Assembly (NCBI RefSeq): GCF_031585635.1
Contig: NZ_CP134195.1
Location: 806,001 to 870,000, forward strand
Origin: Paraburkholderia sp. FT54
GTDB lineage: Bacteria > Pseudomonadota > Gammaproteobacteria > Burkholderiales > Burkholderiaceae
DNA length: 64,000 nt
Direction: 5' to 3'
The position numbers were made by a program, and so were the translations under genes. Numbering within the stretch: the first letter of the stretch is position 1; every line of letters begins with the position of its first letter. The notes beneath the pieces are model-generated. The model searched no databases, was not told where the DNA came from, and saw nothing but the letters and a program-made list of their open reading frames with translations. This document shows positions 43,196 to 54,037 of this stretch, one piece after another.

Positions 43196-44410
43196 TCAGC
43201 GAATCAGACTTGTGTCGGGCAGACGCCTGGCGATTTCCGCGATCAGCGCGCGCGCGAGCGTCTGCTTGTCGGCGCGTGGCAGCTTCGTCGCGCCGCCTGC
43301 TTCGAACAGGATCACCTCGTTGTCGTCGAGGCCGAAAGTCAGCGGACCGAGATTGCCGATCAGAAGCGGCACATTCTTGCGCACGCGCTTTTCATCGCCG
43401 TGCACTTCCAGATCGCCGCTTTCCGCAGCGAAGCCGACCGCGAACGGCGGATGCGGCAGCTTCGCCACCGAGGCCAGAATGTCCGGATTCTCGACGAAGG
43501 AAAACGTGGGCAGCGCACGATCCGCTGTCTTCTTGATCTTGTGCTCGCTGGCGTGATCGACACGCCAGTCGGCCACTGCGGCCACGCCGATAAAAATGTC
43601 GGCGTCCGCAACCGAGCGCATCACCGCGTCGTGCATCTGCTGCGCGGTTTGCACGTCCTGGCGGAACACGCCCCACGGCGTTTCGAGCGCGACGGGGCCG
43701 GCGATCAGATGCACCTCGGCGCCGGCCTGCTGCGCGGCGCGCGCCAGCGCGAAGCCCATCTTGCCGCTGGAGCGGTTGGTGATGCCGCGTACCGGATCGA
43801 GTGGTTCGAACGTCGGCCCGGCTGTCAGCAACACGCGCTTGCCGGCCAGGATTTTCGGCGCGAAGAACGAGGCGATGGCTTCGTACGTGGCCGCGGCTTC
43901 GAGCATGCGGCCGTCGCCGACTTCGCCGCACGCTTGCGGGCCGGAATCGGGCCCAAGCACTTCGATGCCGTCGGCGCGCAATTGCGCGACATTGCGCTGC
44001 GTAGCCGGGTTCTGCCACATCTGCCGGTTCATGGCGGGCACGACCAGCAGCGGACAATCGCGGGCGACACAGAGCGTCGACAGGAGGTCGTCGGCCATGC
44101 CGTGCGCGAGTTTGGCGAGGAAATCGGTGGAGGCGGGCGCGATCACGATCGCATCCGCTTCACGCGACAGATCGATGTGCGCCATGTTGTTCGGCACCCG
44201 CTCGTCCCACTGGCTCGTGTAGACCGGACGTCCCGAAAGCGCCTGCATGGTGACGGGAGTGATGAACTGCGTCGCCGCTTCGGTCATGACGACCTGCACG
44301 GTCGCGCCGGCCTTGGTCAACAGACGCGTGAGTTCGGCAATCTTGTAGCAGGCAATGCCGCCCGTCATGCCGAGGACGAGGTGTTTTCCTGCGAGTTCTG
44401 CGGTTGCCAA
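43196..44410 (-). CDS. coaBC: Phosphopantothenoylcysteine decarboxylase/phosphopantothenate-cysteine ligase
   Basis: 404 residues, bifunctional. The N-terminal CoaC flavoprotein has MTGGIACYKIAE, the catalytic His in NNMAHIDLS, PAMNRQMW and the lid Cys in PQACGEVGDGRM. The C-terminal CoaB ligase from about 190 has LLTAGPTFEPLDPVRGITNRSSGKMG, AAVADWR and VGFAAESGD. It performs steps two and three of CoA synthesis from pantothenate. It lies 113 bases after lspA on the same strand. Confidence 0.96.
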   Translation of the reverse strand: MATAELAGKHLVLGMTGGIACYKIAELTRLLTKAGATVQVVMTEAATQFITPVTMQALSGRPVYTSQWDERVPNNMAHIDLSREADAIVIAPASTDFLAKLAHGMADDLLSTLCVARDCPLLVVPAMNRQMWQNPATQRNVAQLRADGIEVLGPDSGPQACGEVGDGRMLEAAATYEAIASFFAPKILAGKRVLLTAGPTFEPLDPVRGITNRSSGKMGFALARAAQQAGAEVHLIAGPVALETPWGVFRQDVQTAQQMHDAVMRSVADADIFIGVAAVADWRVDHASEHKIKKTADRALPTFSFVENPDILASVAKLPHPPFAVGFAAESGDLEVHGDEKRVRKNVPLLIGNLGPLTFGLDDNEVILFEAGGATKLPRADKQTLARALIAEIARRLPDTSLIR

Positions 44411-44523
44411 CGAAAGCCTCCGACAAAGCGTGGTGGCGAGCGGCGAGGCGTTGCGTCCCCGCCGCCGCGTCTTTCAAAGCGTACTGGTGCGCAACCGCCA
44501 GCGCGCGAAGTTAGCGTGTGCCG

Positions 44524-45042
44524 TTAGCGCGAGCCGCGCACGCGCCGCAACTCGTCGAGCACGAGCAGCACCGCGCCGACCGTGATCGCGCTGTCGGCGA
44601 GATTGAACGCCGGCCAGTGCCACGTGCGCACGTGGAAATCGAGGAAGTCGATCACGTGGCCATACGCGAGCCGGTCAATCACGTTGCCGAGCGCGCCGCC
44701 GAGAATCAGCGCGAGCGCCGTGCAGAACATTTTCTGACCGCCGTGGCGCTTGAGCAGGTAGCAGATCACCAGCGCGGCCACCACGCCGAGCGCGGTGAAC
44801 GCCCAGCGTTGCCAGCCGCCCGCCATCGCTAGGAAGCTGAATGCCGCGCCGCGGTTGTACACGAGGATCAGGTTGAAAAACGACGTGACCTCATGCGCGA
44901 CACCGTAGGCGAACACTTTCTGGACGGCGATTTTCGTCAGCTGATCGAACAGGATGACGATCAGCGCGACGCCCAGCCAGGGCGCCAGCGAACCGTTTGC
45001 AGCAGACGTTTTCGACGCGGTTTTCGACATGGTTCTCGCCAT
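44524..45042 (-). CDS. lspA: Lipoprotein signal peptidase (signal peptidase II)
   Basis: 172 residues with four membrane helices. The two catalytic Asp residues are in [21 protein letters not shown] and [22 protein letters not shown] and [12 protein letters not shown] are further family blocks. It removes lipoprotein signal peptides at the lipobox in the inner membrane; the liv binding protein at 61.6 kb is a likely client. Start at 45042 overlaps the ileS stop by one base (TAATG); a second ATG four codons later is possible. Confidence 0.95.
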   Translation of the reverse strand: MARTMSKTASKTSAANGSLAPWLGVALIVILFDQLTKIAVQKVFAYGVAHEVTSFFNLILVYNRGAAFSFLAMAGGWQRWAFTALGVVAALVICYLLKRHGGQKMFCTALALILGGALGNVIDRLAYGHVIDFLDFHVRTWHWPAFNLADSAITVGAVLLVLDELRRVRGSR

Positions 45043-47879
45043 TATGCCGCGCTCCTGATTTCACCGTTGCCGAACAGATTGCTAAAGCAGCGGCCGCACA
45101 GCGTGGGGTGTTCGGCGTTCGCGCCGACGTCCGCGCGGTAGTGCCAGCAGCGTTCGCACTTCAAATACTTCGAGGCGATGACCTCGACGCCTTCTTCCGC
45201 TTCGCTGTCGACCTTCACCACGCTTGCCGCCGACGTGATCAGCACGAACTTCAGGTCGTCGCCGAGGCTCGTGAGCGCGTCGTAGCGCGCGCCGCTTGCG
45301 CGGATTTCCACTTCCGCCTGCAACGATGAGCCGATCAGGTTCGCCACGCGTGCTTCTTCGAGCGCCTTGGTCACGTCGCTGCGCGCGGCGCGCAGGAGCG
45401 TCCATTTGTCGAGCAGCGTGCCCGCTTCCGGCACGGCCGGGAACGCGTGATACGTCTCGGTGAAGATCGTTTCGCTGTTCGGCTGGAAGATCTTCCACGC
45501 TTCTTCGGCGGTGAACGACAGGAACGGCGCCATCAGACGCAACAGGCCGTGCGCGATGTGATACAGCGCGGTCTGCGCCGAGCGGCGCGCGACGGAGTCC
45601 GCGGCGGTCGTGTACAGACGATCCTTCAGCACGTCCAGATAGAAGCCGCCGAGGTCTTCCGAGCAGAACGTCTGCAGCTTGGCGACCACCGGGTGGAACT
45701 CGTACTTGTCGTAGTGCGAGAGGATGTCGTTTTGCAGATTTGCCGACAGCGCCACTGCATAGCGGTCGATCTCGAGCCAGTCTTCGACCGGACGCGCGTG
45801 CTGCGCGAAGTCGAAGTCCGACAGGTTCGCGAGCAGAAAACGCAGCGTGTTGCGGATACGCCGATAGCCTTCCGTCACCCGCTTCAGAATTTCTTCCGAG
45901 ATCGCCAGTTCGCCCGAGTAATCGGTCGACGCGATCCACAGGCGGATGATTTCCGCGCCGAGGCGGTTCGCCACTTCATGCGGATCGATGCCGTTGCCGA
46001 GCGACTTGCTCATCTTGCGGCCTTCGCCGTCCACGGTGAAGCCGTGCGTGAGCAGCGCGTTATACGGCGGGCGGCCGTCGAGCATCGAAGCGGTCAGCAG
46101 CGACGAGTGGAACCAGCCGCGATGCTGGTCCGAGCCCTCCAGATACAGGTCGGCCGGGAATTGCAGTTCGTCCTTGTGCGAGCCGCGCAGCACGTGCCAG
46201 TGCGTGGTGCCCGAATCGAACCACACGTCCAGCGTGTCGCGGTTCTTTTCGTACATGTTGGCGTCGTCGCCAATCAATTCGCGCGGGTCGAGTGTTTGCC
46301 AGGCTTCGATGCCGGCCTTCTCGACACGTTGCGCGACTTCCTCGAGCAATTCCAGCGTACGCGGATGCAGTTCGCCGGTTTCCTTGTGCACGAAGAACGC
46401 CATCGGCACGCCCCATTGGCGCTGGCGCGACAGCGTCCAGTCCGGGCGGTTGGCGATCATGCTGAAGAGGCGCTGCTTGCCCCACGCCGGGAAGAAGGCG
46501 GTGTTCTCGATGCCTTCGAGCGCGGTTTCGCGCAGCGTCTTGTCGGTATCGTTCGGCTTCACGTCCATGCCGGCGAACCATTGCGACGTCGCGCGGTAGA
46601 TGATCGGCGTCTTGTGGCGCCAGCAGTGCATGTAGCTGTGCGTGTACTTCTCGGTGCGCATCAGCGAGCCGGCGCCTTGCAGCGCTTCGACGATCTGCGG
46701 GTTGGCCGCCCAGATCGACAGGCCGCCGAACAGCGCGAGCGATTCGATATAACGGCCGTCGCCCATCACCGGATTGATGATGTCCGAGTCCGCCATGCCG
46801 TGCGCCTTGCACGACACGAAGTCTTCCACGCCGTATGCCGGCGACGAGTGCACGATACCCGTACCCGTTTCGGTCGTCACATAGTCGCCGAGATAGACCG
46901 GCGCCGTGCGCTTGTAGCCCGGATGCGCGGACGCGAGCGGATGATGGAAGCGCAGATTGACGAGCTTCGCGCCCGGCGTGGTGGCGACGATCTTGCCTTC
47001 CAGGCCATACAGCTTCAGGCAGGCTTCAACGCGCTCTTGCGCGAGGATCAACAGGCCGCGCGGCGTGTCGACCAGCGCGTAGACGATTTCCGGATGCAGG
47101 TTCAGCGCCTGGTTGGCGGGGATGGTCCACGGCGTGGTCGTCCAGATCACGATGCCGCCTTCATTGCGCGGCAGCGCATTCAAACCGAACGCCTGCGCGG
47201 TCTTTTCCGGCTCGGCGAAGCTGAACAGCACGTCGATGGTCGGATCGGTCTTGTCCTTGTATTCGACTTCCGCTTCGGCGAGTGCCGAGCCGCAGTCGAA
47301 GCACCAGTTCACCGGCTTCAGGCCGCGGAATACGTAGCCTTTTTCCATGATCTTCGCGAGCGCGCGGATTTCGCCGGCTTCGTTCGTGAAGTTCATGGTC
47401 TTGTACGGATTGTCCCAATCGCCGAGCACGCCCAGGCGGCGGAAGCCGACCTTCTGCTTCTCGATCTGCTCGGTTGCGTAGGCGCGCGCCTTCTGCATGA
47501 CTTCAGCGGCCGGCAGCGACTTGCCGAACTGTTTTTCGATCTGGATCTCGATCGGCATGCCGTGGCAATCCCAGCCCGGCACGTAGACCGCGTCGAAGCC
47601 CGCCAGATTGCGCGCCTTGACGATCATGTCCTTCAGGATCTTGTTCACCGCGTGGCCGAGGTGGATGTCGCCGTTCGCATACGGCGGGCCGTCGTGCAGG
47701 ATGAACTTCTTGCGGCCCTTGGAGGCGGCGCGGATCGTCTCGTAGACCTTGCGTTCCTGCCATTCCTTGACCCATTGCGGCTCGCGCTTGGGCAGGTCGC
47801 CGCGCATCGGGAACGGCGTGTCGAGCAGGTTGACCGGGTAGCGTGACTGCGGTTTCGAATCGGCTTTCTTGTTGCTCAT
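45042..47879 (-). CDS. ileS: Isoleucyl-tRNA synthetase
   Basis: 945 residues from [18 protein letters not shown]; the frame is open further upstream but that sequence is not conserved-looking. Class I motifs: NGDIHLGHA (HIGH) and KMSKSLGN. The CP1 editing domain includes [14 protein letters not shown] and [16 protein letters not shown]. Two zinc-finger Cys pairs close the protein ([16 protein letters not shown]). It charges tRNA-Ile and edits Val. Ordered ribF, ileS, lspA as in many Proteobacteria. Confidence 0.97.
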   Translation of the reverse strand: MSNKKADSKPQSRYPVNLLDTPFPMRGDLPKREPQWVKEWQERKVYETIRAASKGRKKFILHDGPPYANGDIHLGHAVNKILKDMIVKARNLAGFDAVYVPGWDCHGMPIEIQIEKQFGKSLPAAEVMQKARAYATEQIEKQKVGFRRLGVLGDWDNPYKTMNFTNEAGEIRALAKIMEKGYVFRGLKPVNWCFDCGSALAEAEVEYKDKTDPTIDVLFSFAEPEKTAQAFGLNALPRNEGGIVIWTTTPWTIPANQALNLHPEIVYALVDTPRGLLILAQERVEACLKLYGLEGKIVATTPGAKLVNLRFHHPLASAHPGYKRTAPVYLGDYVTTETGTGIVHSSPAYGVEDFVSCKAHGMADSDIINPVMGDGRYIESLALFGGLSIWAANPQIVEALQGAGSLMRTEKYTHSYMHCWRHKTPIIYRATSQWFAGMDVKPNDTDKTLRETALEGIENTAFFPAWGKQRLFSMIANRPDWTLSRQRQWGVPMAFFVHKETGELHPRTLELLEEVAQRVEKAGIEAWQTLDPRELIGDDANMYEKNRDTLDVWFDSGTTHWHVLRGSHKDELQFPADLYLEGSDQHRGWFHSSLLTASMLDGRPPYNALLTHGFTVDGEGRKMSKSLGNGIDPHEVANRLGAEIIRLWIASTDYSGELAISEEILKRVTEGYRRIRNTLRFLLANLSDFDFAQHARPVEDWLEIDRYAVALSANLQNDILSHYDKYEFHPVVAKLQTFCSEDLGGFYLDVLKDRLYTTAADSVARRSAQTALYHIAHGLLRLMAPFLSFTAEEAWKIFQPNSETIFTETYHAFPAVPEAGTLLDKWTLLRAARSDVTKALEEARVANLIGSSLQAEVEIRASGARYDALTSLGDDLKFVLITSAASVVKVDSEAEEGVEVIASKYLKCERCWHYRADVGANAEHPTLCGRCFSNLFGNGEIRSAA

Positions 47880-48051
47880 GATGAGGTCGCGGTGAATTCT
47901 TTCTATGCGCAGTAGCGCGCGGATTGCGCTTGATGCGCGAGGGCGTTGGGCGCGCCCGGCAGGCATGTCGCGTGATTCACGGACGCCCTTCGATGCGCGC
48001 GGCGAAGGTCCACACACGCGGCGTTCAGCACGCTTGCATGGACCACGGCGG

Positions 48052-49047
48052 TTATCTAATTCGGTCGGTGGCCGAGGTGGCGAAGCCGGTGGAACGGCTG
48101 CCCGGCGTGCCGGCGCCGACAGCCGCGAACCACGCGCGCGCGTTGGCGACGTCGCGCGCAATGGCGGCGGTCAGCGTTTCGAGGTCGACGTACTTTTCCT
48201 CGTCGCGCAGCTTCTTCAGGAATTCGACGCGCACGAGTTTGCCATACGCGTCGCCGTGCCAGTCGAGCAGGTGGACTTCGAGCAGCACGCGGCCGGAGTC
48301 GTCTACCGTGGGACGCAGGCCGAGGCTCGCGACGCCCGGCAGCGGTTCGTCCGCCACGCCGTGCACGCGCACCACGAAAATGCCCGCGAGCGCCGGACGC
48401 TTGTGGGCGATCGGCAGATTGAGCGTGGGGAAGCCGAGATCGCGGCCGAGCTTCATGCCGTGCACGACATGGCCGCTGATCAGATAGTCGCGGCCCAGCG
48501 CGGCGCGCGCCGAATCGAGGTCGCCCGCCACCAGCGCGGCGCGCACGCCCGAGCTGGAAATGCGCGCGCCCGACGGATCGGCCACCGTGGCCATCTGCTC
48601 GACTTCGAAACCGTATTGCTGCCCCGCGGCCTTGAGCGACGCGAAGTCGCCCGCGCGCTTCGAGCCGTAGCGGAAGTCGTCGCCGATCATCACCCAGCGC
48701 GCGTGCAGCCCGTTGACGATGATCCGCTCGACGAACGTGTCCGGCGACTGGCTCGCGAACGTGTGATTGAAGTGCTCGACCACCACCCGGTCGACGCCGT
48801 TGGTGCGCAGCGCCTCGAGCTTGTCGCGCAGCATGGCGATGCGCGGCGGGGCGCCCGCCGGATTGAAGAACTCGCGCGGGTGCGGCTCGAAGGTCATCAC
48901 GCAGACGGGTAGGCCGCGCGCATCGGCAGCCGCGCGCACATGGGCGAGCAAAGCCTGATGGCCGCGGTGGACACCGTCGAAGTTGCCGATGGTCAGTGCG
49001 CAGGGCGCACGGCTTTCAGCATTGGGAAGACCGCGGAAGACTCTCAC
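48052..49047 (-). CDS. ribF: Bifunctional riboflavin kinase/FAD synthetase
   Basis: 331 residues, GTG start ([11 protein letters not shown]). The N-terminal FMN adenylyltransferase has [27 protein letters not shown] and [17 protein letters not shown], with [10 protein letters not shown]. The C-terminal riboflavin kinase has [13 protein letters not shown] and [12 protein letters not shown] and [11 protein letters not shown]. It makes FMN and FAD. It is the first gene of the ribF-ileS-lspA cluster, 172 bases upstream of ileS, and is divergent from purN. Confidence 0.96.
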   Translation of the reverse strand: MRVFRGLPNAESRAPCALTIGNFDGVHRGHQALLAHVRAAADARGLPVCVMTFEPHPREFFNPAGAPPRIAMLRDKLEALRTNGVDRVVVEHFNHTFASQSPDTFVERIIVNGLHARWVMIGDDFRYGSKRAGDFASLKAAGQQYGFEVEQMATVADPSGARISSSGVRAALVAGDLDSARAALGRDYLISGHVVHGMKLGRDLGFPTLNLPIAHKRPALAGIFVVRVHGVADEPLPGVASLGLRPTVDDSGRVLLEVHLLDWHGDAYGKLVRVEFLKKLRDEEKYVDLETLTAAIARDVANARAWFAAVGAGTPGSRSTGFATSATDRIR

Positions 49048-49164
49048 GATAGCGGGTTTGAGGTGGAGCGGCCGGGGTGCCGCAAAACAAACGATTATAA
49101 ACGTTCAGGGCGGTGGACGGCGGCGCGTCGCGGTTTCGGTGGCCCCGAATGATAAAATCCGCGG

Positions 49165-49818
49165 ATGAAAAAACTCGTCATCCTGATTTCCGGACGGGGA
49201 AGCAACATGGAAGCCATCGTTCGAGCCTGCTCGGACGAGGCCTGGCCGGCGCAAGTCGCCGCCGTGATTGCCAACCGTCCTGATGCCGCGGGCCTTGCGT
49301 TCGCGGCATCGCACGGAATTGCCACGGCGGTGGTCGACCACCGCCAGTTTCCCGATCGCGACAGCTTCGACGCCGCGCTCGCCAAGGAAATCGACAGTTT
49401 CGCCCCCGACCTGGTGGCGCTCGCTGGATTCATGCGGGTACTGACAGCCGGTTTCGTCGATCATTACGCCGGGCGCATGCTGAACGTGCATCCGTCGCTG
49501 CTGCCGAGCTTTCCGGGCCTGAAAACCCATCAGCAGGCGCTCGACGCGGGCGTGCGGCTGCATGGCGCGTCCGTGCATTTTGTCACGTCGCAACTGGATC
49601 ACGGGCCGATCGTCGCGCAGTCGGCGGTTCCCGTCGAGACGGGCGACACCCCCGCCATGCTCGCCGAACGCGTGCTGGCAACCGAACACATCATTTATCC
49701 ACGCGCGGTGCGCTGGTTCGTCGAAGGGCGCCTTGCTCTCGATGGCCTGCGTGTCACGCTTACGCCGCCGGAGCCGCAATGGCTCTTTGCCGGTCACACC
49801 GCCGGAGAGGGCGCATGA
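49165..49818 (+). CDS. purN: Phosphoribosylglycinamide formyltransferase
   Basis: 217 residues. The substrate and folate sites are seen in VILISGRGSNMEAIV, AVIANRPDAAGLAFA, LAGFMRVLTAGFVDHYAGRMLNVHPSLLPSF and VHFVTSQLDHGPIVAQ, including the catalytic N-x-H-x(n)-D set. It adds a formyl group to GAR in purine synthesis. Its stop overlaps the start of the methyltransferase gene by ATGA. Confidence 0.96.
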   Translation: MKKLVILISGRGSNMEAIVRACSDEAWPAQVAAVIANRPDAAGLAFAASHGIATAVVDHRQFPDRDSFDAALAKEIDSFAPDLVALAGFMRVLTAGFVDHYAGRMLNVHPSLLPSFPGLKTHQQALDAGVRLHGASVHFVTSQLDHGPIVAQSAVPVETGDTPAMLAERVLATEHIIYPRAVRWFVEGRLALDGLRVTLTPPEPQWLFAGHTAGEGA

Positions 49819-51074
49819 GATTGCATGGTTTTTTGATTGGACAAACTGAGACTTTGTTGGCTGAAGTCCTAAGACTCAACGGCCCGGCCGACGCCACCAC
49901 GAGCCGTTTCTTCCGCGCGCATCCGAAGCTCGGGCACGGCGAACGCGGCGTGATTGCCGAGGCGGTTTTCGCGGTGCTGCGCCGCCGGATGGAATTCGCC
50001 CATCTGGCCGAAGGCGGCGCCGGCAGCCCGGCGCGCCGCATGGCTTTGCTGGGTCTGATGCAGACTGCGGGGCGTAACGCGCTCAAGCCGTTCGTGTCGG
50101 AACAGGAGTTGAGCTGGCTCGAACACGTGTCGAAGATCGACCCGGAAAGCCTGCCGCTGCGGATTCGCCTGAATCTGCCTGACTGGATCTATCAGGCGCT
50201 CTCCAAGCGTTTCGAAGCCGACGAACTGGCGCAACTGGCCGCCGCGCTGAACTACCCGGCGCCGCTGGATCTGCGCGCGAACCCGATCAAGGCAAGCCGC
50301 GACGACGTGCTGAACGCGCTGTCGAAGGCCGGTATCGAGGGCGGCGCGACGCCGTTCGCGCCATTTGGCGTGCGGGTGGTCGGCAAGCCGCCGCTTACCA
50401 AGCTCGACGCGTTCCAGCACGGCTGGGTCGAGGTGCAGGACGAAGGCAGCCAGTTGCTGTGCTCGCTGGTCGCGCCCAAACGCGGCGAGATGATCGTCGA
50501 CTTCTGCGCGGGCGCGGGCGGCAAGACGCTGGCGCTGGGCGCGGCGATGCGCTCCACCGGGCGGCTCTATGCCTTTGACATCTCCGAGCGGCGTCTCGCC
50601 AAGCTGAAGCCGCGGCTCGCGCGCAGCGGTTTGTCCAACGTCAATCCGGTGCTGATCGATAGTGAACATGACGCCAAGATCAAGCGGCTCGCGGGCAAGA
50701 TCGACCGCGTGCTGGTCGACGCGCCGTGCAGCGGCTTGGGCACGTTGCGCCGTAATCCGGATCTGAAGTGGCGGCAGTCGCCCGAATCGGTTGCGGAACT
50801 GGCGCCGAAGCAGACCTCGATTCTGGCCAGCGCGGCGCGTCTGGTGAAGAAGGGCGGCCGCCTCGTCTACGCCACCTGCTCGATTCTGGAAGCCGAAAAC
50901 GAAGCCGTGGTAGAGAAGTTCCTCGCGGACCATCCGGATTTCGCTCTGGTGCCCGCGCGCGACGTGCTGGCCGAGCAGCGCATCGATCTGGAAATGGGCG
51001 ATTACCTTTCGCTGTGGCCGCACCGCCACGCAACCGACGGCTTCTTCGCCGCCGTGCTGGAACGCCAGAGCTGA
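49815..51074 (+). CDS. RsmB-family rRNA (cytosine-C5) methyltransferase
   Basis: 419 residues. An N-terminal NusB-like/RNA-recognition half is followed by a SAM-binding domain (MIVDFCAGAGGKTLALGAAM) and the two catalytic motifs of RNA m5C methyltransferases, VDAPCSGLGTLRRNPDLKW and RLVYATCSILEAENEAVV, each with its Cys. The target may be 16S rRNA C967 (RsmB) or another C, since several paralogues exist. It is coupled to purN by ATGA. No fmt or def neighbour is present, so the symbol is left open. Confidence 0.9.
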   Translation: MRLHGFLIGQTETLLAEVLRLNGPADATTSRFFRAHPKLGHGERGVIAEAVFAVLRRRMEFAHLAEGGAGSPARRMALLGLMQTAGRNALKPFVSEQELSWLEHVSKIDPESLPLRIRLNLPDWIYQALSKRFEADELAQLAAALNYPAPLDLRANPIKASRDDVLNALSKAGIEGGATPFAPFGVRVVGKPPLTKLDAFQHGWVEVQDEGSQLLCSLVAPKRGEMIVDFCAGAGGKTLALGAAMRSTGRLYAFDISERRLAKLKPRLARSGLSNVNPVLIDSEHDAKIKRLAGKIDRVLVDAPCSGLGTLRRNPDLKWRQSPESVAELAPKQTSILASAARLVKKGGRLVYATCSILEAENEAVVEKFLADHPDFALVPARDVLAEQRIDLEMGDYLSLWPHRHATDGFFAAVLERQS

Positions 51075-51153
51075 GCGCAACGGGCTTTTTTTGCCGGTGC
51101 GCCGCGGGTTCGATTCATGAACCCCGCGGCGCGCCGGCGATTTCGGCGACATC

Positions 51154-52509
51154 ATGCAAAACCGTCTTTTTCCTCATATGTTCAGCGACCTCGCGCGCGA
51201 CTTCGGCCAGCCCGTGATGCTGTGGCAGGTCGGCGTGCTGCTCGGGACGCTGGCGATCGCGTGGCTGCTCGCGCGCGTGCTGCGCCGCACGCTGGATCTG
51301 CGCCGCCAGACGCGTTACCAGACACTGCGCTTCGGCGCGGAAAGCCTGAACCGCGCGTTCTTTCCGCTGATCGGAGCGGCCCTCGTGTGGCTCGCGCGCT
51401 CGATCACCGGCCAGTTCATGCACACGGCGCTGCTCGATCTGGCCTTGGTGCCGCTCTTCGGCATCGGCTTGATTTACATCGTGTTTTTCTTCGCGCGACG
51501 GGTTTTTAGCCACGATGGCGAGACCCATCCGTGGCTGTTCCTCGTCGAGAAGATCGTCTCGCTGGTCGTCTGGATCGGCATGGTGCTCACGGTCATGGGC
51601 ATTCAGGATGACGTGATCACGTGGATGGCCGGCGTGCATTTCAGCGTCGCCAACGCGCACCTGACGCTGCTTTCGCTGATCTCCGGTCTGCTGTGGGTCT
51701 GCGTGACGATGGTCGTCGCAATGTGGCTCGGCGCCACGTTCGAAGACCGCCTGATGCGCGCGAAGACGCTCGACGCCAACCTCAAGGTCGTGCTGGCGCG
51801 GGTCGGCCGGGCGGCGTTCGTGCTGGCGGCGATCCTGATCAGCCTGTCGCTGGTCGGCATCGACATCACCGTGCTGGGCGTGTTCGGCGGCGCGCTGGGC
51901 GTCGGGCTCGGGTTCGGCCTGCAGAAGATCGCCAGCAATTACGTGTCGGGTTTCATCATCCTGATCGACCGGTCGCTGCGCATTGGCGACACCATCAACG
52001 TGAGCGGCCTGCAGGGCATGGTCACGCAGATCCGCACGCGCTACACCGTGGTGCGGGGGCTCGACGGCATCGAAACGCTGATCCCGAACGAGAAACTGAT
52101 CACGGACGTGGTGCAGAACCAGTCGTCTTACCTGACGCGCGGCCATGCGAAAGTGGCCGTGCAGGTCGCTTACACGTCGGACGTCGAGCAGGCCATGGCG
52201 CTGCTGGCCCAAGCCGCTCAGGGCGTGCCGCGGGTGCTGCAGGAGCCAGCGCCGACGTCTTATCTGGCGAGTTTCGGCTCGGACGGCATCAACCTCGAAC
52301 TGGGTTTCTGGATCGAGGACGCGGCTACCGGTACCTCGGGCGTGCGTTCGGCCGTCAACCGCAATATCTGGCGTCTGTTCTCCGAACACGACATCACGAT
52401 TCCGTTCGCGCAACGCGAGGTGCGGATCGTCGGCAACATCGGGAACGCAATGCCGCAGCCGGTAGCAATGACCGCTGCGGCGGCCAGTCAGTCCGACAGC
52501 GGCCACTGA
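51154..52509 (+). CDS. MscS-family mechanosensitive channel
   Basis: 451 residues. At least six membrane helices come before the conserved pore helix and beta domain (LGVFGGALGVGLGFGLQKIASNYVSGFIILIDRSLRIGD), so it is larger than E. coli MscS and nearer to medium-size YbdG/YnaI types. The cytoplasmic vestibule follows (GMVTQIRTRYTVVRGLDGIETLIPNEKLI, PFAQREVRIV). It would release solutes on osmotic downshock. It starts 79 bases after the methyltransferase gene and could be co-transcribed with it. Confidence 0.93.
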   Translation: MQNRLFPHMFSDLARDFGQPVMLWQVGVLLGTLAIAWLLARVLRRTLDLRRQTRYQTLRFGAESLNRAFFPLIGAALVWLARSITGQFMHTALLDLALVPLFGIGLIYIVFFFARRVFSHDGETHPWLFLVEKIVSLVVWIGMVLTVMGIQDDVITWMAGVHFSVANAHLTLLSLISGLLWVCVTMVVAMWLGATFEDRLMRAKTLDANLKVVLARVGRAAFVLAAILISLSLVGIDITVLGVFGGALGVGLGFGLQKIASNYVSGFIILIDRSLRIGDTINVSGLQGMVTQIRTRYTVVRGLDGIETLIPNEKLITDVVQNQSSYLTRGHAKVAVQVAYTSDVEQAMALLAQAAQGVPRVLQEPAPTSYLASFGSDGINLELGFWIEDAATGTSGVRSAVNRNIWRLFSEHDITIPFAQREVRIVGNIGNAMPQPVAMTAAAASQSDSGH

Positions 52510-52710
52510 CGGGCACTTTGAACGCACCGACAGGTCTCAAAGGGCCTTCGGCTCGCTCGTTCTGTTGATGCCGCACAAAAATTCCCTATTTGTTACAAAC
52601 ACTTGGAACGCTTCAAGTAGAATAGCGTCCAATCCCGCTGTATGCTTTCACTTTCTTGACACGCGCATTTTGCACGTGTCTCGTGTCTCTCGTTCCACAG
52701 GTAAATTGCC

Positions 52711-53907
52711 TTGTTGAATTCTTTGCTCGACTTTCTTGCCCACGGTCTGTTGCACTTCTCGTGGTGGCAACTTGTGCTGTACACCGCAATCGCGACGCAC
52801 ATCACGATCATCGGTGTGACGGTCTATTTGCATCGCTGCCAGGCGCACCGCGCGTTGGAGCTGCATCCGATCGCCAGTCATTTTTTCCGTTTCTGGTTGT
52901 GGATGACCACCGGCATGTTGACCGGCCAGTGGGCCGCGATTCACCGTAAGCACCACGCCAAGTGCGAGACCGAAGAAGATCCGCACAGCCCGCAAACGCG
53001 CGGCATCTGGAAGGTGCTGCTCGAAGGCGCGGAACTGTATCGCACCGAAGCGAAAAACGAAGAAACCATGCGCAAGTTCAGTCACGGCACGCCGAACGAC
53101 TGGATGGAACGCAACGTCTACACCAAGTACCCGATCCTCGGCGTGAGCTTGATGATGGTGCTGAACGTCGCGCTGTTCGGCGTCGTCGGTCTGACCATCT
53201 GGGCCGTACAAATGGTGTGGATCCCCTTCTGGGCCGCCGGCGTGGTCAACGGCCTCGCGCACTTCTGGGGCTACCGCAACTTCAACTCGTCGGATGCGAG
53301 CACCAACATTTTCCCGTGGGGCATCATCATCGGCGGTGAAGAGCTGCATAACAATCACCACACCTATGCGACGTCGGCCAAGCTGTCGAACAAGTGGTAC
53401 GAGTTCGATATCGGCTGGATGTACATCCGCATCATGTCGGCCTTCCGTCTGGCCAAGGTGAAGAAGGTTGCGCCCACGCCGCGTCTGACCACCGGCAAGC
53501 TGGTGCTCGATCAGGACACGTTGCAAGCCGTGCTGGCGAATCGCTACGAAGTGATGGCGCGTTACGGCAAGGCGCTCAAGCGCGCCTATCGTCAGGAACT
53601 GGCGCATTTGAAGGAAGTGGGCGCGCGCGAGAAGTATCAGGTTATGCGCGGCGCGCGTAGCTGGTTCCACAAGGAAGAAGCGGGTCTCGACGAGCCGCAG
53701 AAACGCCAGTTGCCGCAAATCTTTGCGAACAGCCAGAAGCTCAAGACCTACATCGACATGCGCAATGAGCTGGCCGCCATGTGGGAGCGCTCCAATGCAT
53801 CGCGCGATCAATTGCTGATCCAGTTGCAGGACTGGTGTCATCGCGCTGAGCAGAGCGGTATTAAAGCGCTGCAAGAGTTTGCGATGCGACTGCGTCGTTA
53901 TGCCTGA
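52711..53907 (+). CDS. Acyl-CoA/acyl-lipid fatty acid desaturase
   Basis: 398 residues with TTG as the best start. The three His boxes of the membrane di-iron desaturases are present: HRCQAHRALELH, IHRKHHAKCETEEDPH and EELHNNHHTYATS; hydrophobic spans lie between them. The C-terminal 150 residues are an unusual helical, coiled-coil-like extension (RYGKALKRAYRQELAHLKEVGAREKY, QKLKTYIDMRNELAAMWERS). It introduces a double bond, probably delta-9, into saturated acyl chains in the inner membrane. A strong terminator follows. A 5-bp-arm inverted repeat lies near 52601-52618 in its leader. Confidence 0.92.
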   Translation: MLNSLLDFLAHGLLHFSWWQLVLYTAIATHITIIGVTVYLHRCQAHRALELHPIASHFFRFWLWMTTGMLTGQWAAIHRKHHAKCETEEDPHSPQTRGIWKVLLEGAELYRTEAKNEETMRKFSHGTPNDWMERNVYTKYPILGVSLMMVLNVALFGVVGLTIWAVQMVWIPFWAAGVVNGLAHFWGYRNFNSSDASTNIFPWGIIIGGEELHNNHHTYATSAKLSNKWYEFDIGWMYIRIMSAFRLAKVKKVAPTPRLTTGKLVLDQDTLQAVLANRYEVMARYGKALKRAYRQELAHLKEVGAREKYQVMRGARSWFHKEEAGLDEPQKRQLPQIFANSQKLKTYIDMRNELAAMWERSNASRDQLLIQLQDWCHRAEQSGIKALQEFAMRLRRYA

Positions 53908-53939
53908 TAGCGAAATCTATTAAAATCTCAGTACGTCAC

Positions 53940-53963
53940 AAAACCCCGCGTTGGCGGGGTTTT
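53940..53963 (+). terminator. Terminator of the desaturase gene
   Basis: 10-bp stem AAAACCCCGC/GCGGGGTTTT with the loop GTTG, then GCTTTTT. Confidence 0.92.
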
Positions 53964-54037
53964 GCTTTTTGGGCCGCGGAAACTTCAACGATACGCGATT
54001 GACAGTGTGCGGCAGCAGAGCGAAGGCAGAGGAGATC

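Noticed and set aside
45447..47846. 799-codon plus-strand open frame
   Set aside because: Antisense shadow of ileS, same Arg/Val/His-rich shadow composition, no family features.
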